Assembly (NCBI GenBank): GCA_030149165.1
Contig: JASBRY010000008.1
Location: 310,001 to 374,000 of the forward strand
Direction of reading: 5' to 3'
DNA: 64,000 bases
From: Phycisphaerales bacterium
GTDB taxonomy: Bacteria; Planctomycetota; Phycisphaerae; Phycisphaerales; UBA1924
Shown here one piece after another: positions 37,376-45,502 of this stretch (positions within the stretch are counted from its first letter, which is position 1; each line of letters opens with the position of its first letter). The position numbers and the translations under genes were made by a program. The notes under the pieces were generated by a model. The model ran no database searches, was not told the DNA's origin, and saw only the letters and a list, made by a program, of their open reading frames with translations.

Positions 37376-38610
37376 CACGCGCCCCCACCATCCGCGACTG
37401 GGCGCACATACTCGCGCCCGCCCCACTTCGTTGGTTTCCCAGTCTCCAGATCCCGCGCCGCTTCTCGGAAGATCTTCCCGACCAAGAACGATCCAAACCA
37501 GAACCCAAAGACCTGACCAAGAGGCGCGTGACTCATCCGCAGCATCAATCCCACCGCGATAAACCACGCGAGCACCCCAGCACCGCCCACGATTCCCCCA
37601 CCGATCTGTGTGACCGGATTCCCCAACCAAATCGCGAGCACCATGCACGCAACCGACATGTCAGGAAGCAACGCATTCAGCACAGGCACACGGATCGAGT
37701 ACCGCTTCAATCGCTTCGCTTCCCGATTCGCGGACTCTGTATAGATCCGCTTCCATCCACGCACGAACTCTTCCCAGCTCCCGTACATCCCGCAGCGCAG
37801 GATCCCATCCGCCATCAACAACCCACCGCGTTTATCGCTGTATTTCAGTTCAAGCGCAAACGCGATATCCTCAAGTACCGCCCCCTTCACCGCTTCGTGC
37901 CCACCAATATCCCGATACGCATCCGCTTTGAACAGCATGAACTGTCCGTTCGCAAAAGGCCTTTGCCGTTCTCCGTCCATATTCACCCGCAGCAACGGAT
38001 ACTGCCGCGCCAGTTCAAACGCCGCCGCGGGCTGCACCCACTTCTCAAACCACTGCTCCCCCTCCAGCGTGCTCAGCAGACTCAGCATGTCGAGTCCACG
38101 ATCATTCGCCAGCGCCACCGTCGCACGAACGCAAGCCGGATCAAACCAAGTATCCGCATCGCTGAACAACAGCACATCCGCATCCCGCGCCCCGTTCGAC
38201 CTCGTCACCCCACTATGCGCCGCGTGCACCTTCCCGGCCCAATCATCAGGACACGAATCAATCTCCACGATCTCAAATCGCGGATCACCATCGATCGCTT
38301 CTCGCGCCACCCCAGCCGTGTCGTCTGTGCACCGATCCAACGCGAGCACGATGTTCAGCCGATCGTAATCTTGTGCTTTGAGCGAATGGATCAGCTTCGC
38401 GATGTTCCCCGCCTCGTTATGCGCCGGCACCACCACGCACACCCGCTCCTCCGGAGGTGTCCGCTCCGCGATCGCAATCCCATCGCGAGCCGTGGGAAGC
38501 TCCCGATTCGTCTTGATGATCGCCAATGCCACCGCGCCCCAGTACACCAATGATGCCACCGCGCCCAACAGCAACACAAACATCACCACATCCAAAAGCG
38601 TCGTAGGCAT
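37375..38610 (-). CDS. Family 2 glycosyltransferase, membrane-bound (HpnB-like)
   Basis: This 411-residue enzyme has an N-terminal membrane helix (about 5-30), a GT-A domain (about 55-290) with VVVPAHNEAGNIAKLI, the DxD motif in LLFSDADTWFD, and an ED motif in VLEDIAFALELK, and then three C-terminal membrane segments (about 310-395). The order resembles the hopanoid-associated HpnB group and other inner-membrane polysaccharide or lipid glycosyltransferases. The ATG at 38610 follows GGAAGGA and makes the N-terminal helix begin directly. It is the first gene of an operon with exbD and tonB-like genes, an unusual partnership. Confidence 0.78.
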   Translation of the reverse strand: MPTTLLDVVMFVLLLGAVASLVYWGAVALAIIKTNRELPTARDGIAIAERTPPEERVCVVVPAHNEAGNIAKLIHSLKAQDYDRLNIVLALDRCTDDTAGVAREAIDGDPRFEIVEIDSCPDDWAGKVHAAHSGVTRSNGARDADVLLFSDADTWFDPACVRATVALANDRGLDMLSLLSTLEGEQWFEKWVQPAAAFELARQYPLLRVNMDGERQRPFANGQFMLFKADAYRDIGGHEAVKGAVLEDIAFALELKYSDKRGGLLMADGILRCGMYGSWEEFVRGWKRIYTESANREAKRLKRYSIRVPVLNALLPDMSVACMVLAIWLGNPVTQIGGGIVGGAGVLAWFIAVGLMLRMSHAPLGQVFGFWFGSFLVGKIFREAARDLETGKPTKWGGREYVRPVADGGGA

Positions 38611-38771
38611 GAACGATCGATTCCTTCCACCCAATCCTAGCAGCACCACCCCCGAATCACGGCAAGTATTTGTGATACCAACTGTTTGACTCCAAGATCC
38701 GCAAACCTACCATCTCCGCCTATGGAAACGCAGCAATCCACACAATCCAGCCAAGCGGACGGGCCGATGCG

Positions 38772-39293
38772 ATGCCGTTACCCCTCCTGCTCCAACTCGT
38801 CTCCACGAGCGCGATCGTAACCGGATCCCTCTGCGCCATCCTCGCGTACCTGCGAGGCGCCAAATCCCACAAACAATCACTCAACGCCCAGGTCTTCCTC
38901 AACCTGACGGAGCGTCACGCATCGCTCATCGCGTTCCGCCGACTCGACGCCGACCTCCGCCTCAATGATCATTGGCAAGGCGACCTCGAAACCGCCGTCG
39001 CGATCCGTGAGTACTTCGACCTGCTCGCACACGAGCACGCGCTTGTGGACCTCGGAATCCTCGACCAGCAAGTCTGGAAGATCTGGCAGCCCGACATCAC
39101 GCGCATTGTCAACACCCAGCTCGTCTCCGAGGTCTGGAACAAACGCACGCGCCACCTCCACCGCGCCAGCCCCGACTTCGTCCGCTACATCGACACGCTC
39201 ATGTCACACCAGCGTGGGGTCTTCTGTGATGGACACACCGGGAGCACGATTCAAATCAAGTCGTCAAACAAACAGTACAATATGACAATATGA
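38772..39293 (+). CDS. Hypothetical protein with N-terminal membrane helix
   Basis: This is a 173-residue protein that I do not recognise. A hydrophobic segment at residues 4-25 is followed by a helical soluble part; the middle (EYFDLLAHEHALVDLGILDQQVWKIW) resembles the DUF4760-type proteins that are membrane-anchored and of unknown function. The stop overlaps the start of the next gene (ATGA), so they form a pair. Base composition changes sharply after its 3' end. The start is uncertain because another ATG lies five bases upstream in a different frame and there is no clear Shine-Dalgarno. Confidence 0.5.
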   Translation: MPLPLLLQLVSTSAIVTGSLCAILAYLRGAKSHKQSLNAQVFLNLTERHASLIAFRRLDADLRLNDHWQGDLETAVAIREYFDLLAHEHALVDLGILDQQVWKIWQPDITRIVNTQLVSEVWNKRTRHLHRASPDFVRYIDTLMSHQRGVFCDGHTGSTIQIKSSNKQYNMTI

Positions 39294-39874
39294 ACAAAAC
39301 AGTTAAAACAATACTGATCAGCCTTGCAGTTATCGCAGCAGTACCATTTACATGCTGTGGATTGCCATGGGCTTTTTTTCAAATCACTGCACCGACAACA
39401 TGCCGATACGACTTCAGCACTCCTGAAGGGCACACGATCCCATCTCAAGTGGACTCGATTTATGGCTTGCGTTTCTTCGCTCGAATGGAGGGGCCCAATG
39501 ATTACAACGAGTCATATCATTTAGAACGCGGCCCACGATCTCTCATCATTGTTGGTTTTAGGCCTCACGAACACACAACAATCACGGCAAAGGTGGTAGA
39601 AGCCACTGCTCATTCGAGTCGACTAGGCGAACTCGTCGCGCAGAATAATGAACTCCCCTATGCCCTGAGTTTTACTGAAGAAGCAACTAAAGGTTCGTAC
39701 GGACACTGGAAATCCAATACTCTCATGGACACCGACCCCCATGCTGGCGATGTAATCACTATCAAATTCACCATAGAAATCACACGCGATGGCAAAACTA
39801 CTCAGCATTCATTCATAAACATTTATACTCCGGACTGCAATCGCGATCCGTACCACTGGATGCCATCAGCCTAA
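39290..39874 (+). CDS. Hypothetical membrane-anchored protein, low GC
   Basis: This 194-residue protein has an N-terminal hydrophobic segment (about residues 7-28, with a CC pair near its end) and then a beta-rich extracytoplasmic part. It has no family I recognise. The start overlaps the previous stop (ATGA). Codon use is clearly more AT-rich than in neighbouring genes, with codons such as ACA, AAA, TTT and ATT common, which may mark recent acquisition or weak selection. The soluble part has several His and Tyr residues but no metal motif that I can defend. Confidence 0.55.
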   Translation: MNKTVKTILISLAVIAAVPFTCCGLPWAFFQITAPTTCRYDFSTPEGHTIPSQVDSIYGLRFFARMEGPNDYNESYHLERGPRSLIIVGFRPHEHTTITAKVVEATAHSSRLGELVAQNNELPYALSFTEEATKGSYGHWKSNTLMDTDPHAGDVITIKFTIEITRDGKTTQHSFINIYTPDCNRDPYHWMPSA

Positions 39875-39910
39875 TTCTCACCTACAATCTCAGCAGATCG
39901 GAGCAACCAC

Positions 39911-40366
39911 ATGCTGGTCCAAATGGAACTCTCCAGAATCCTGATCCACGAGCGCAAAGCCGAGCAGCTCATCGAGCTCCGCGAAGCGGATCCCAACCTC
40001 GACGCTCCACGCGCGTTCCCCATCGTGATCGGGATCGTCGAAGCCGCCGCGATCGGTCGTCGTCTCGAAGGCATGGAACTCCCACGCCCCATGACCCACG
40101 ACCTGCTCGCATCGACCATCACCGGACTCGGCGCAACCCTCGAAGCGATCACCATCACCGACCTCGTCGACGGCGCCTTCATCGCCCAACTCTCCATCGC
40201 CCGTCCCGACGGCCACCTCGTCCACATCGACGCGCGCCCCTCCGACGCGATCGCACTCGGAGTCGCCACCAATGTCCCCATTTTCGCGGACGAATCCGTC
40301 ATCGAGCAGGCGTGCGTGATGACACCGCCGGAGGATGAGGGGTTTGATGAATCCGCACGGCACTAG
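39911..40366 (+). CDS. Bifunctional nuclease family protein (DUF151/BFN)
   Basis: This 151-residue protein matches the BFN (DUF151) family, small proteins reported to have RNase and DNase activity in plants and of uncertain role in bacteria. The characteristic parts are PIVIGIVEAAAIGRRLEGMELPRPMTHDL (residues 37-65, quoted in part only as PIVIGIVEAAAIGRRL) and the end DARPSDAIALGVATNVPIF (about 107-125). A TACAAT box lies 27 bases upstream of the ATG and GGAG ten bases upstream. The stop TAG and the stop of the convergent gene share one CTAG. Confidence 0.82.
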   Translation: MLVQMELSRILIHERKAEQLIELREADPNLDAPRAFPIVIGIVEAAAIGRRLEGMELPRPMTHDLLASTITGLGATLEAITITDLVDGAFIAQLSIARPDGHLVHIDARPSDAIALGVATNVPIFADESVIEQACVMTPPEDEGFDESARH

Positions 40367-41154
40367 TCCTTCGATTTGTCCTCCAAAAACTTAACAGCGA
40401 GATGATCAGAACCAAGTTCGTGACCGCACTCTGGACACACTTTCAGTCCTGTACAGTTGTATTTGCAATTGGGGCATCGCAAATCACGCACGCGTGTGTA
40501 TTCGCGGATCCTGACGAAGGCCATCTTCCCGGCTACCCAAAACAGAAAAGTACAAGCTCCAAATAGGATCGCATTGAGAATCACGCCTGGGAAGATTGGC
40601 TCAAACGGATAGAGTACAACATCCCTGAACGCAAGTGATCCATAGACAGGACTGTCGGGAAAACTGTTCAATGACCGTCCAGACACAGAGCGATTGTCGA
40701 TCTGCCAATCTCCTCGCCAAGACCTGAGCGGCCAACCGCCAACCTGCTCAAAGCGGATCACCCCAGCAGCCATCTCCTCCTTAGTTGGAGTTGGTGGTGT
40801 GCGTATCCAATCCGGAAGGACTCCTGGTTCGAGTGGTTCTTCCATTCCGTTTCGATACTGGGATGCCTCAAAATACACTTGAAACACGCGATGCTGCTTA
40901 TTGCGGCGACCAACAATAACCCAAGCATCTCCAGACGCATTTGGTTGACCAACAAAACGCTCGGTCATACTTGGATCTGCATACTGGTCGAAATACGGAA
41001 ATCCGAGCAGTTTGATCCAACCTTGAGTCCGTTGACTTTCGTGAAACTTCACCGACCACCATGTGAAGCCCAATGAAACCGCGAGACCGCACACAAACAG
41101 CAGTATGAGTCTCGCAGTTTGTTTGAGTATTGAAATTTTTATGGCCTTGGGCAT
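40363..41154 (-). CDS. Hypothetical membrane protein with C-terminal zinc-ribbon
   Basis: This is a 263-residue protein with two hydrophobic segments, at about residues 12-35 and 195-215, and an extracytoplasmic region between them. The C-terminus carries CPNCKYNCTGLKVCPECGHEL, two CxxC pairs of a zinc ribbon that would lie in the cytoplasm. I know no name for it. The ATG at 41154 is inside the end of the preceding gene (16-base overlap), so the two are coupled. GC content is lower than average. The zinc ribbon may bind DNA, RNA or protein, and the middle part has no recognisable domain. Confidence 0.55.
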   Translation of the reverse strand: MPKAIKISILKQTARLILLFVCGLAVSLGFTWWSVKFHESQRTQGWIKLLGFPYFDQYADPSMTERFVGQPNASGDAWVIVGRRNKQHRVFQVYFEASQYRNGMEEPLEPGVLPDWIRTPPTPTKEEMAAGVIRFEQVGGWPLRSWRGDWQIDNRSVSGRSLNSFPDSPVYGSLAFRDVVLYPFEPIFPGVILNAILFGACTFLFWVAGKMAFVRIREYTRVRDLRCPNCKYNCTGLKVCPECGHELGSDHLAVKFLEDKSKD

Positions 41155-42173
41155 GGTGGTCCAAAGATGGGTGTCCAAACCAAACTCTTTGTTATTGGGA
41201 ATGGCGCACTACAGGATGGTGGTGTGCAGTTACCGTTTGCATCAGGCGCAGAATTCACATTTAGGGTACCCCTCATAGTCTGAAACTGTGTCCAAGTGAC
41301 AGTTGAATACCCGGTTATACAACTGAAACAATGCTTGGTAACAACTCGAGTACGAATTCTGGTTGCAGTAGTGGAATAACGACATATACCTGAAGCATCT
41401 GGAACAACATTTCCCCATGCTGCACATGCCCATGCTGTCCAAGGCGTTGGAGGCGATGCAAAGGCAATGCTATAATAGCATGGGCACAAGACTCCTTCGG
41501 TTTCCTCTTGCATGACTAACTCAATCGGAATTGTTGGGTCATCCAAATGGGCTTCAACGATATTCGACAGCAAGTTCTGAACACATGCGTCGTCACATCC
41601 ACAGTCCCCCGGCTCAGGATCCCCTGCATCACCACCTCCAAAAGAGCCACCAGATACAGAACCAGTGTTTGTTACCGAACTTGCAGCCTCGAAGCCTGCG
41701 TCTTCTGCCCCTTCCACCAGAGGATCCGCATTTTCAAGCTGTTGGGCAATATCGTATAACGGGTCTTGGACAAAAAAACCTTTTCCGAACGGCATGCGGG
41801 GAGTTACATAATCCAAAACATTGGCTTGGTCGAACCCGATCATCCAAGCACCGTCACGGGGATCAGGCAACCCGATTTCGTCTGCTAAATCTAATAAGGC
41901 GTCTTCTAGTGTCACATCAGATCCGTATGCACTCGCGAACCAATCATTGCTAACTCTTTCGTACAACACAACATCGATATCTGTCACTGATGCTTCATAA
42001 TCATTTCGGGTAGCTATAATGTAAGTAGTACTACCCGAATCAGAAACTGGCGACAATGTCCAGCCATCCGTACTCATAGTGATCGGCACTAATTCGTTGC
42101 CAAAGCTACCTGCAACACAAGATGAAATTGTAATGGATACTGCTGCCGTCAAAAATTTTGATCCCCTAATCAT
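41139..42173 (-). CDS. Secreted cysteine-rich hypothetical protein
   Basis: This 344-residue exported protein begins with a signal peptide (MIRGSKFLTAAVSITISSCVAGSFG). A beta-rich domain (about 30-150) is followed by a Gly/Ser linker with DCGCDDAC (about 190-200) and a C-terminal domain with about ten cysteines, rich in Trp and Thr. The cysteines suggest disulfides and an extracellular site. No family is recognised. AAGGAG lies eight bases before the ATG. Codon use is AT-richer than in surrounding genes. The 156 bases upstream, shared with the divergent truD, are AT-rich and free of coding sequence. Confidence 0.6.
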   Translation of the reverse strand: MIRGSKFLTAAVSITISSCVAGSFGNELVPITMSTDGWTLSPVSDSGSTTYIIATRNDYEASVTDIDVVLYERVSNDWFASAYGSDVTLEDALLDLADEIGLPDPRDGAWMIGFDQANVLDYVTPRMPFGKGFFVQDPLYDIAQQLENADPLVEGAEDAGFEAASSVTNTGSVSGGSFGGGDAGDPEPGDCGCDDACVQNLLSNIVEAHLDDPTIPIELVMQEETEGVLCPCYYSIAFASPPTPWTAWACAAWGNVVPDASGICRYSTTATRIRTRVVTKHCFSCITGYSTVTWTQFQTMRGTLNVNSAPDANGNCTPPSCSAPFPITKSLVWTPIFGPPCPRP

Positions 42174-42315
42174 AACACTGACTCCTTTTTAATAGTTTCG
42201 TAAATGACTCCTATGATTTTTATATCACAATCCCGTCGCAATAACAAATCGCTACTAACTGACTATCGAACTCGACTTGCTGATTTAAAGGGCATTTAAC
42301 GGCACTACCGCCCCC

Positions 42316-42321
42316 TACAAT
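42316..42321 (+). promoter_or_regulatory. -10 box close to the truD start
   Basis: TACAAT is followed by eight bases and the ATG of truD. No Shine-Dalgarno is present, so the mRNA is probably leaderless or nearly so. Confidence 0.42.
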
Positions 42322-42329
42322 CCCCTCCC

Positions 42330-43655
42330 ATGCCCGCCCCCACTTCATCCAACCTCCCCCCCTTCGACGCCGCCGTCGCGGCTCCCGTGTACCTCACGCG
42401 TGATATCCCAGGAATCGGAGGCACGATCAAAAACCGTCCCGACGACTTCCTCGTCACCGAGCTCCCGCTCTACCAACCCGCAGGACACGGCGAGCACATC
42501 TACATGCTCATCGAAAAACGAGGACTCTCCACGCTCCAGCTCCGCGACATCGTCGCGCGACACTTCAAAGTCGGGAAGCGATCCATCGGACACGCCGGAC
42601 TCAAAGACAAGCACGCGATCACGCAGCAAGTCATCTCCGTCCACACGCCTGGAAAGACTCCTGAGGATTTCCCATCGCTGCGTCACGACAAGCTCACCGT
42701 CCAGTGGGTTGATCTGCACACCAACAAACTCAAGCGAGGCCATCTTGCCGGGAATCGTTTCTCAATCCGCGTGCGCGATGTCAACCCCACCGCCGTGCTC
42801 CACGCGAACCGCGCCCTCCAACAACTCGCTAAGCAAGGCGTCCCCAACCGATTCGGACCCCAGCGCTTCGGTACTCTCCAGAACAACCACGAGATCGGAC
42901 GCGCCCTGATCCTCGGCGATCACCAACACGCGATCGACCTCCTCCTCTCCCCACACCCACTGGCGCCCAAATCACAACACGACGCGCGAGAGTTGTACAA
43001 GGCAGGAAACTTTACCGCCGCCCGAGAAGCGCTCCCCAAAGTCTTCAACATCGAACGCCGCGTCCTGTCCCGCCTCGCACAGGACGCCGACCCCCAAACC
43101 GCGATCACAGCGATCGACCAAACCGCCTTCGGCTTCTACATCTCCGCGTTCCAATCCGCGATTTTCAACCAAGTCCTCAACAACCGAGTCGCCGAGGGTA
43201 CGCACCACCAGTTGCTCCCCGGCGATCAAGGATTCGTGCTCAACTCCCGCCGAATGTTCCATGTGGAACAATCGGATCTCGAAAATTCAGAGACCCAAGA
43301 TCGGCTCGCGAGTGGCGAAATCTGTCCCTCAGGCCCGATGTGGGGCACCACGATGCCGAGAGCATCTGGGGAAATTGACGCGATTGAACTCCAAGCCCTT
43401 GCAAACACGGGAGTATCGACGAAAGATTTAGAATCGTGTGAGTCACGCGATCACCCCCAGATGATCGGAGGGGATCGCAGGCCGCTGAGGATTCCGGTCA
43501 TTGATCCGGAAGTCGAAGGCGGCGTCGACGAGCACGGCGCATACATCCGATGCGCGTTCGAGCTCCCACGCGGATCGTTCGCGACGACGGTGATGGACGA
43601 AATCATGAAAGTCACTCCCGGCTCTACGAGTACTGACGACCACGCAGGAGAATGA
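42330..43655 (+). CDS. truD: tRNA pseudouridine(13) synthase TruD
   Basis: TruD makes pseudouridine at position 13 of tRNA-Glu. The 441-residue protein has the family motif GHAGLKDKHAITQQ (about residues 89-102) with the catalytic Asp, an N-terminal FLVTELPLY strand, and NRFGPQRFG (about 172-180). It is longer than the E. coli enzyme (349); part of the excess is a charged segment near residues 320-385. The TRUD insertion domain is visible in the middle. The stop is two bases before the HAD gene, implying a shared transcript. Confidence 0.92.
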   Translation: MPAPTSSNLPPFDAAVAAPVYLTRDIPGIGGTIKNRPDDFLVTELPLYQPAGHGEHIYMLIEKRGLSTLQLRDIVARHFKVGKRSIGHAGLKDKHAITQQVISVHTPGKTPEDFPSLRHDKLTVQWVDLHTNKLKRGHLAGNRFSIRVRDVNPTAVLHANRALQQLAKQGVPNRFGPQRFGTLQNNHEIGRALILGDHQHAIDLLLSPHPLAPKSQHDARELYKAGNFTAAREALPKVFNIERRVLSRLAQDADPQTAITAIDQTAFGFYISAFQSAIFNQVLNNRVAEGTHHQLLPGDQGFVLNSRRMFHVEQSDLENSETQDRLASGEICPSGPMWGTTMPRASGEIDAIELQALANTGVSTKDLESCESRDHPQMIGGDRRPLRIPVIDPEVEGGVDEHGAYIRCAFELPRGSFATTVMDEIMKVTPGSTSTDDHAGE

Positions 43656-43656
43656 A

Positions 43657-44301
43657 ATGAGCGATGACATCCGGCATATCTGTTTCGACTGGGGCGGGGT
43701 CATACTCAAAATCTGTCGTACTTGGGAAGAAGGCTGCGCCAGCGCCGGCATCGAGAAGAAGACGAAGAAAGCCGGGACGGCGTGCTACAAGAAGATGCGC
43801 GCCATCGAGCCGCGTTACCAGACCGGACAGATGAGCGACAAGGCGTTCTTCCGCTCGATCTCCAAAGCGTGTGATGAGGCGTACTCGATCGACGATGTCG
43901 CCGCGGTCCATCATGCGTGGTTGCTCGACGAGTACGAGGGGATGGGCGAGCTGATCGACGAGCTCAACGAGTATGCGGATCTGACGACTGGATTGTTCTC
44001 CAACACGAACTCGCTGCACTGGGATCGGATGGAAGAGGAATCTCCCAGCGCGTTCATCATCGAGCACAAGCACGGCAGTCACTTGTTCGGACTCGCGAAG
44101 CCGGACGAGAAGGCGTTCGCGGCATACGAGCGCCGCGTCAATGCAGCGGGATCGCAGATCCTGTTCTTCGATGATTCCCCTGAGAATGTCGCGGGTGCTC
44201 GCGCCTTCGGCTGGAACGCGGAGCAGGTCGATTTCAAGAAGTGCACGGCGACCCAGGTTCGCGCGCATCTTGAGCGGCTCATGATCCTTGAGCCGGCGTG
44301 A
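43657..44301 (+). CDS. HAD-superfamily hydrolase
   Basis: This is a 214-residue haloacid-dehalogenase-type hydrolase. Motif I is HICFDWGGVI (about residues 7-16): the nucleophile Asp is present, but the second position of the usual DxD is Gly, as in a subset including YihX-like enzymes. Motif II is the LFSNTNS Ser/Thr (about 113-119), and motif IV is FFDDSPENVAGA (about 170-181), with its acidic pair. A helical cap domain covers about residues 20-95. Substrate is probably a small phosphate ester. GGAG lies before the ATG, and the stop overlaps the GTG of the next gene. Confidence 0.82.
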   Translation: MSDDIRHICFDWGGVILKICRTWEEGCASAGIEKKTKKAGTACYKKMRAIEPRYQTGQMSDKAFFRSISKACDEAYSIDDVAAVHHAWLLDEYEGMGELIDELNEYADLTTGLFSNTNSLHWDRMEEESPSAFIIEHKHGSHLFGLAKPDEKAFAAYERRVNAAGSQILFFDDSPENVAGARAFGWNAEQVDFKKCTATQVRAHLERLMILEPA

Positions 44302-44834
44302 ATGTTCCTTCGCTCATTTCAGCTGTAGCGTTAAGTAATACAATCCGTATTCTCTTGTTGATTGGTATGTCTGCGATGATCGGTGCGTGCAGTAGCACAC
44401 CAACCGATTCACGACAACATCATGATGCTGTCGTTGATGATGAGATCTCCCAGCAAGGGAAGCTGCTACTTGAAGACTTTGATCAACGAGTTGCCGACGG
44501 CAGATGGAGAACCGGCGCCCTTTACTACATTGTGTACACCAAGGATGAAGACGGGAAAATCCACTATTATGCCTTGAATGAGTTTCGAACTAGATCCGGA
44601 ATCAGACCACTAGGACCTGGAATTTCACAAGATTACTACGGTCCATTTTCTACGCTCCGAGAGTTTCTTGTTCTTCACGCTCAGCGTGAAACTCTGTTTA
44701 TCGTCCCGGCTTTCGGAAGCTGGCTCGAAGGGGAGCAAATAGATGGCTTGGATGTGCTCGTCCTCGATGAAGACGAATACAACTCGTATAGCGAGATGTC
44801 CGATCAGTTCTGGGATGACTTTCCGGGCTGGTAG
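44298..44834 (+). CDS. Putative lipoprotein of unknown function
   Basis: This gene encodes 178 residues from a GTG that overlaps the HAD stop (GTGA). A hydrophobic stretch (RILLLIGMSAMIGAC, about residues 17-31) ends in a lipobox-like GAC, so the protein is probably acylated at Cys31. The mature part is acidic and rich in Tyr and Asp with no family I know. The long N-terminal region before the hydrophobic stretch is unusual, and a later start is possible. Codon use is more AT-rich than in the HAD gene. Confidence 0.5.
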   Translation: MNVPSLISAVALSNTIRILLLIGMSAMIGACSSTPTDSRQHHDAVVDDEISQQGKLLLEDFDQRVADGRWRTGALYYIVYTKDEDGKIHYYALNEFRTRSGIRPLGPGISQDYYGPFSTLREFLVLHAQRETLFIVPAFGSWLEGEQIDGLDVLVLDEDEYNSYSEMSDQFWDDFPGW

Positions 44835-44872
44835 GCACATGAGGTATAATTGCATTTTTCCAATGGCATTGC

Positions 44873-44905
44873 TTGACATTTATTTGTTGCAACACATAAT
44901 TCAGC
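44873..44905 (+). promoter_or_regulatory. marR promoter with embedded palindromic operator
   Basis: A consensus -35 (TTGACA, 44873-44878) is followed by a 16-base spacer and CATAAT (44895-44900); the ATG follows five bases later without a Shine-Dalgarno. The spacer contains the perfect palindrome TGTTGCAACA (44885-44894), a likely autoregulatory site for the MarR protein. Confidence 0.75.
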
Positions 44906-45409
44906 ATGGCTACGCGGAATGCAAAAACAGATTCTCGCTCTCGGCTCGCGGTTGAGCTTGGGAAGAAGAACGCGTTCACGATGCGTGAGCAGGAGGCGTA
45001 TCTGAATCTGGTGCGGACGATGAGCGTGCTGGGGCGCGACTTTGCGCGGTTGTTTAAGAGCTACGGGGTATCGGAGACGCAGTACAACGCGCTGCGGATT
45101 ATCGCGGGGGCCGGGAAGCAAGGCATACGGATGGAATCGATCGGCGAGCGGATGGTGGCGCATGATCCGGACACGACTCGGCTCGTGAATCGCTTGCTTG
45201 ATGCGGGGTATGTCGTCAAGGAGAAGCTCGAGGACGATCGGAGGTGCTCGGTCGTGCGGATCACTGGCGAGGGGCGGGCGCTGCTCAAGCGGATGCGGGG
45301 CAAGGTGGACCAACTACACAAGGAGCAGCTGGGGCACATGAAGGCGGGTGAGCTGGATCAACTGAACACGCTGCTGGTGATCGCGAGGGACGGGGCGGGT
45401 GCAGAATGA
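44906..45409 (+). CDS. MarR-family transcriptional regulator
   Basis: This is a 167-residue dimeric winged-helix repressor. The winged-helix core runs from about residue 55 to 125: YNALRIIAGAGKQGIRMESIGERM is helices 2-3 and DPDTTRLVNRLLDAGYVVKEKLEDDRRCSVVRIT (in part) is the recognition helix and wing with the conserved DRR. There are two Cys at most (one in the wing), so a thiol switch is possible but unproven. It is probably leaderless and autorepressed through the palindrome in its promoter. The same palindrome lies before the next gene, pirin, so it is likely to control pirin and the NTF2-like gene. Confidence 0.88.
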   Translation: MATRNAKTDSRSRLAVELGKKNAFTMREQEAYLNLVRTMSVLGRDFARLFKSYGVSETQYNALRIIAGAGKQGIRMESIGERMVAHDPDTTRLVNRLLDAGYVVKEKLEDDRRCSVVRITGEGRALLKRMRGKVDQLHKEQLGHMKAGELDQLNTLLVIARDGAGAE

Positions 45410-45432
45410 GCTTGTTTTTATTTGGAATAATA

Positions 45433-45446
45433 TGTGTTGCAACACA
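45433..45446 (+). promoter_or_regulatory. Palindromic MarR operator before pirin
   Basis: TGTGTTGCAACACA is a perfect 14-base palindrome, and its central ten bases equal the palindrome in the marR promoter. It lies 57 bases before the pirin ATG. TTTATA just downstream could be the -10 box. Confidence 0.72.
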
Positions 45447-45502
45447 CTTTATATGAGCGAGACTCCACGGCACACGATGGAGCACAGGAAAGGAGCGACA
45501 TC

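Noticed and set aside
39240-42300. Prophage or genomic island
   Set aside because: Composition is shifted, but there is no integrase, attachment repeat, tRNA junction or phage gene, and a normal housekeeping-type gene sits inside.
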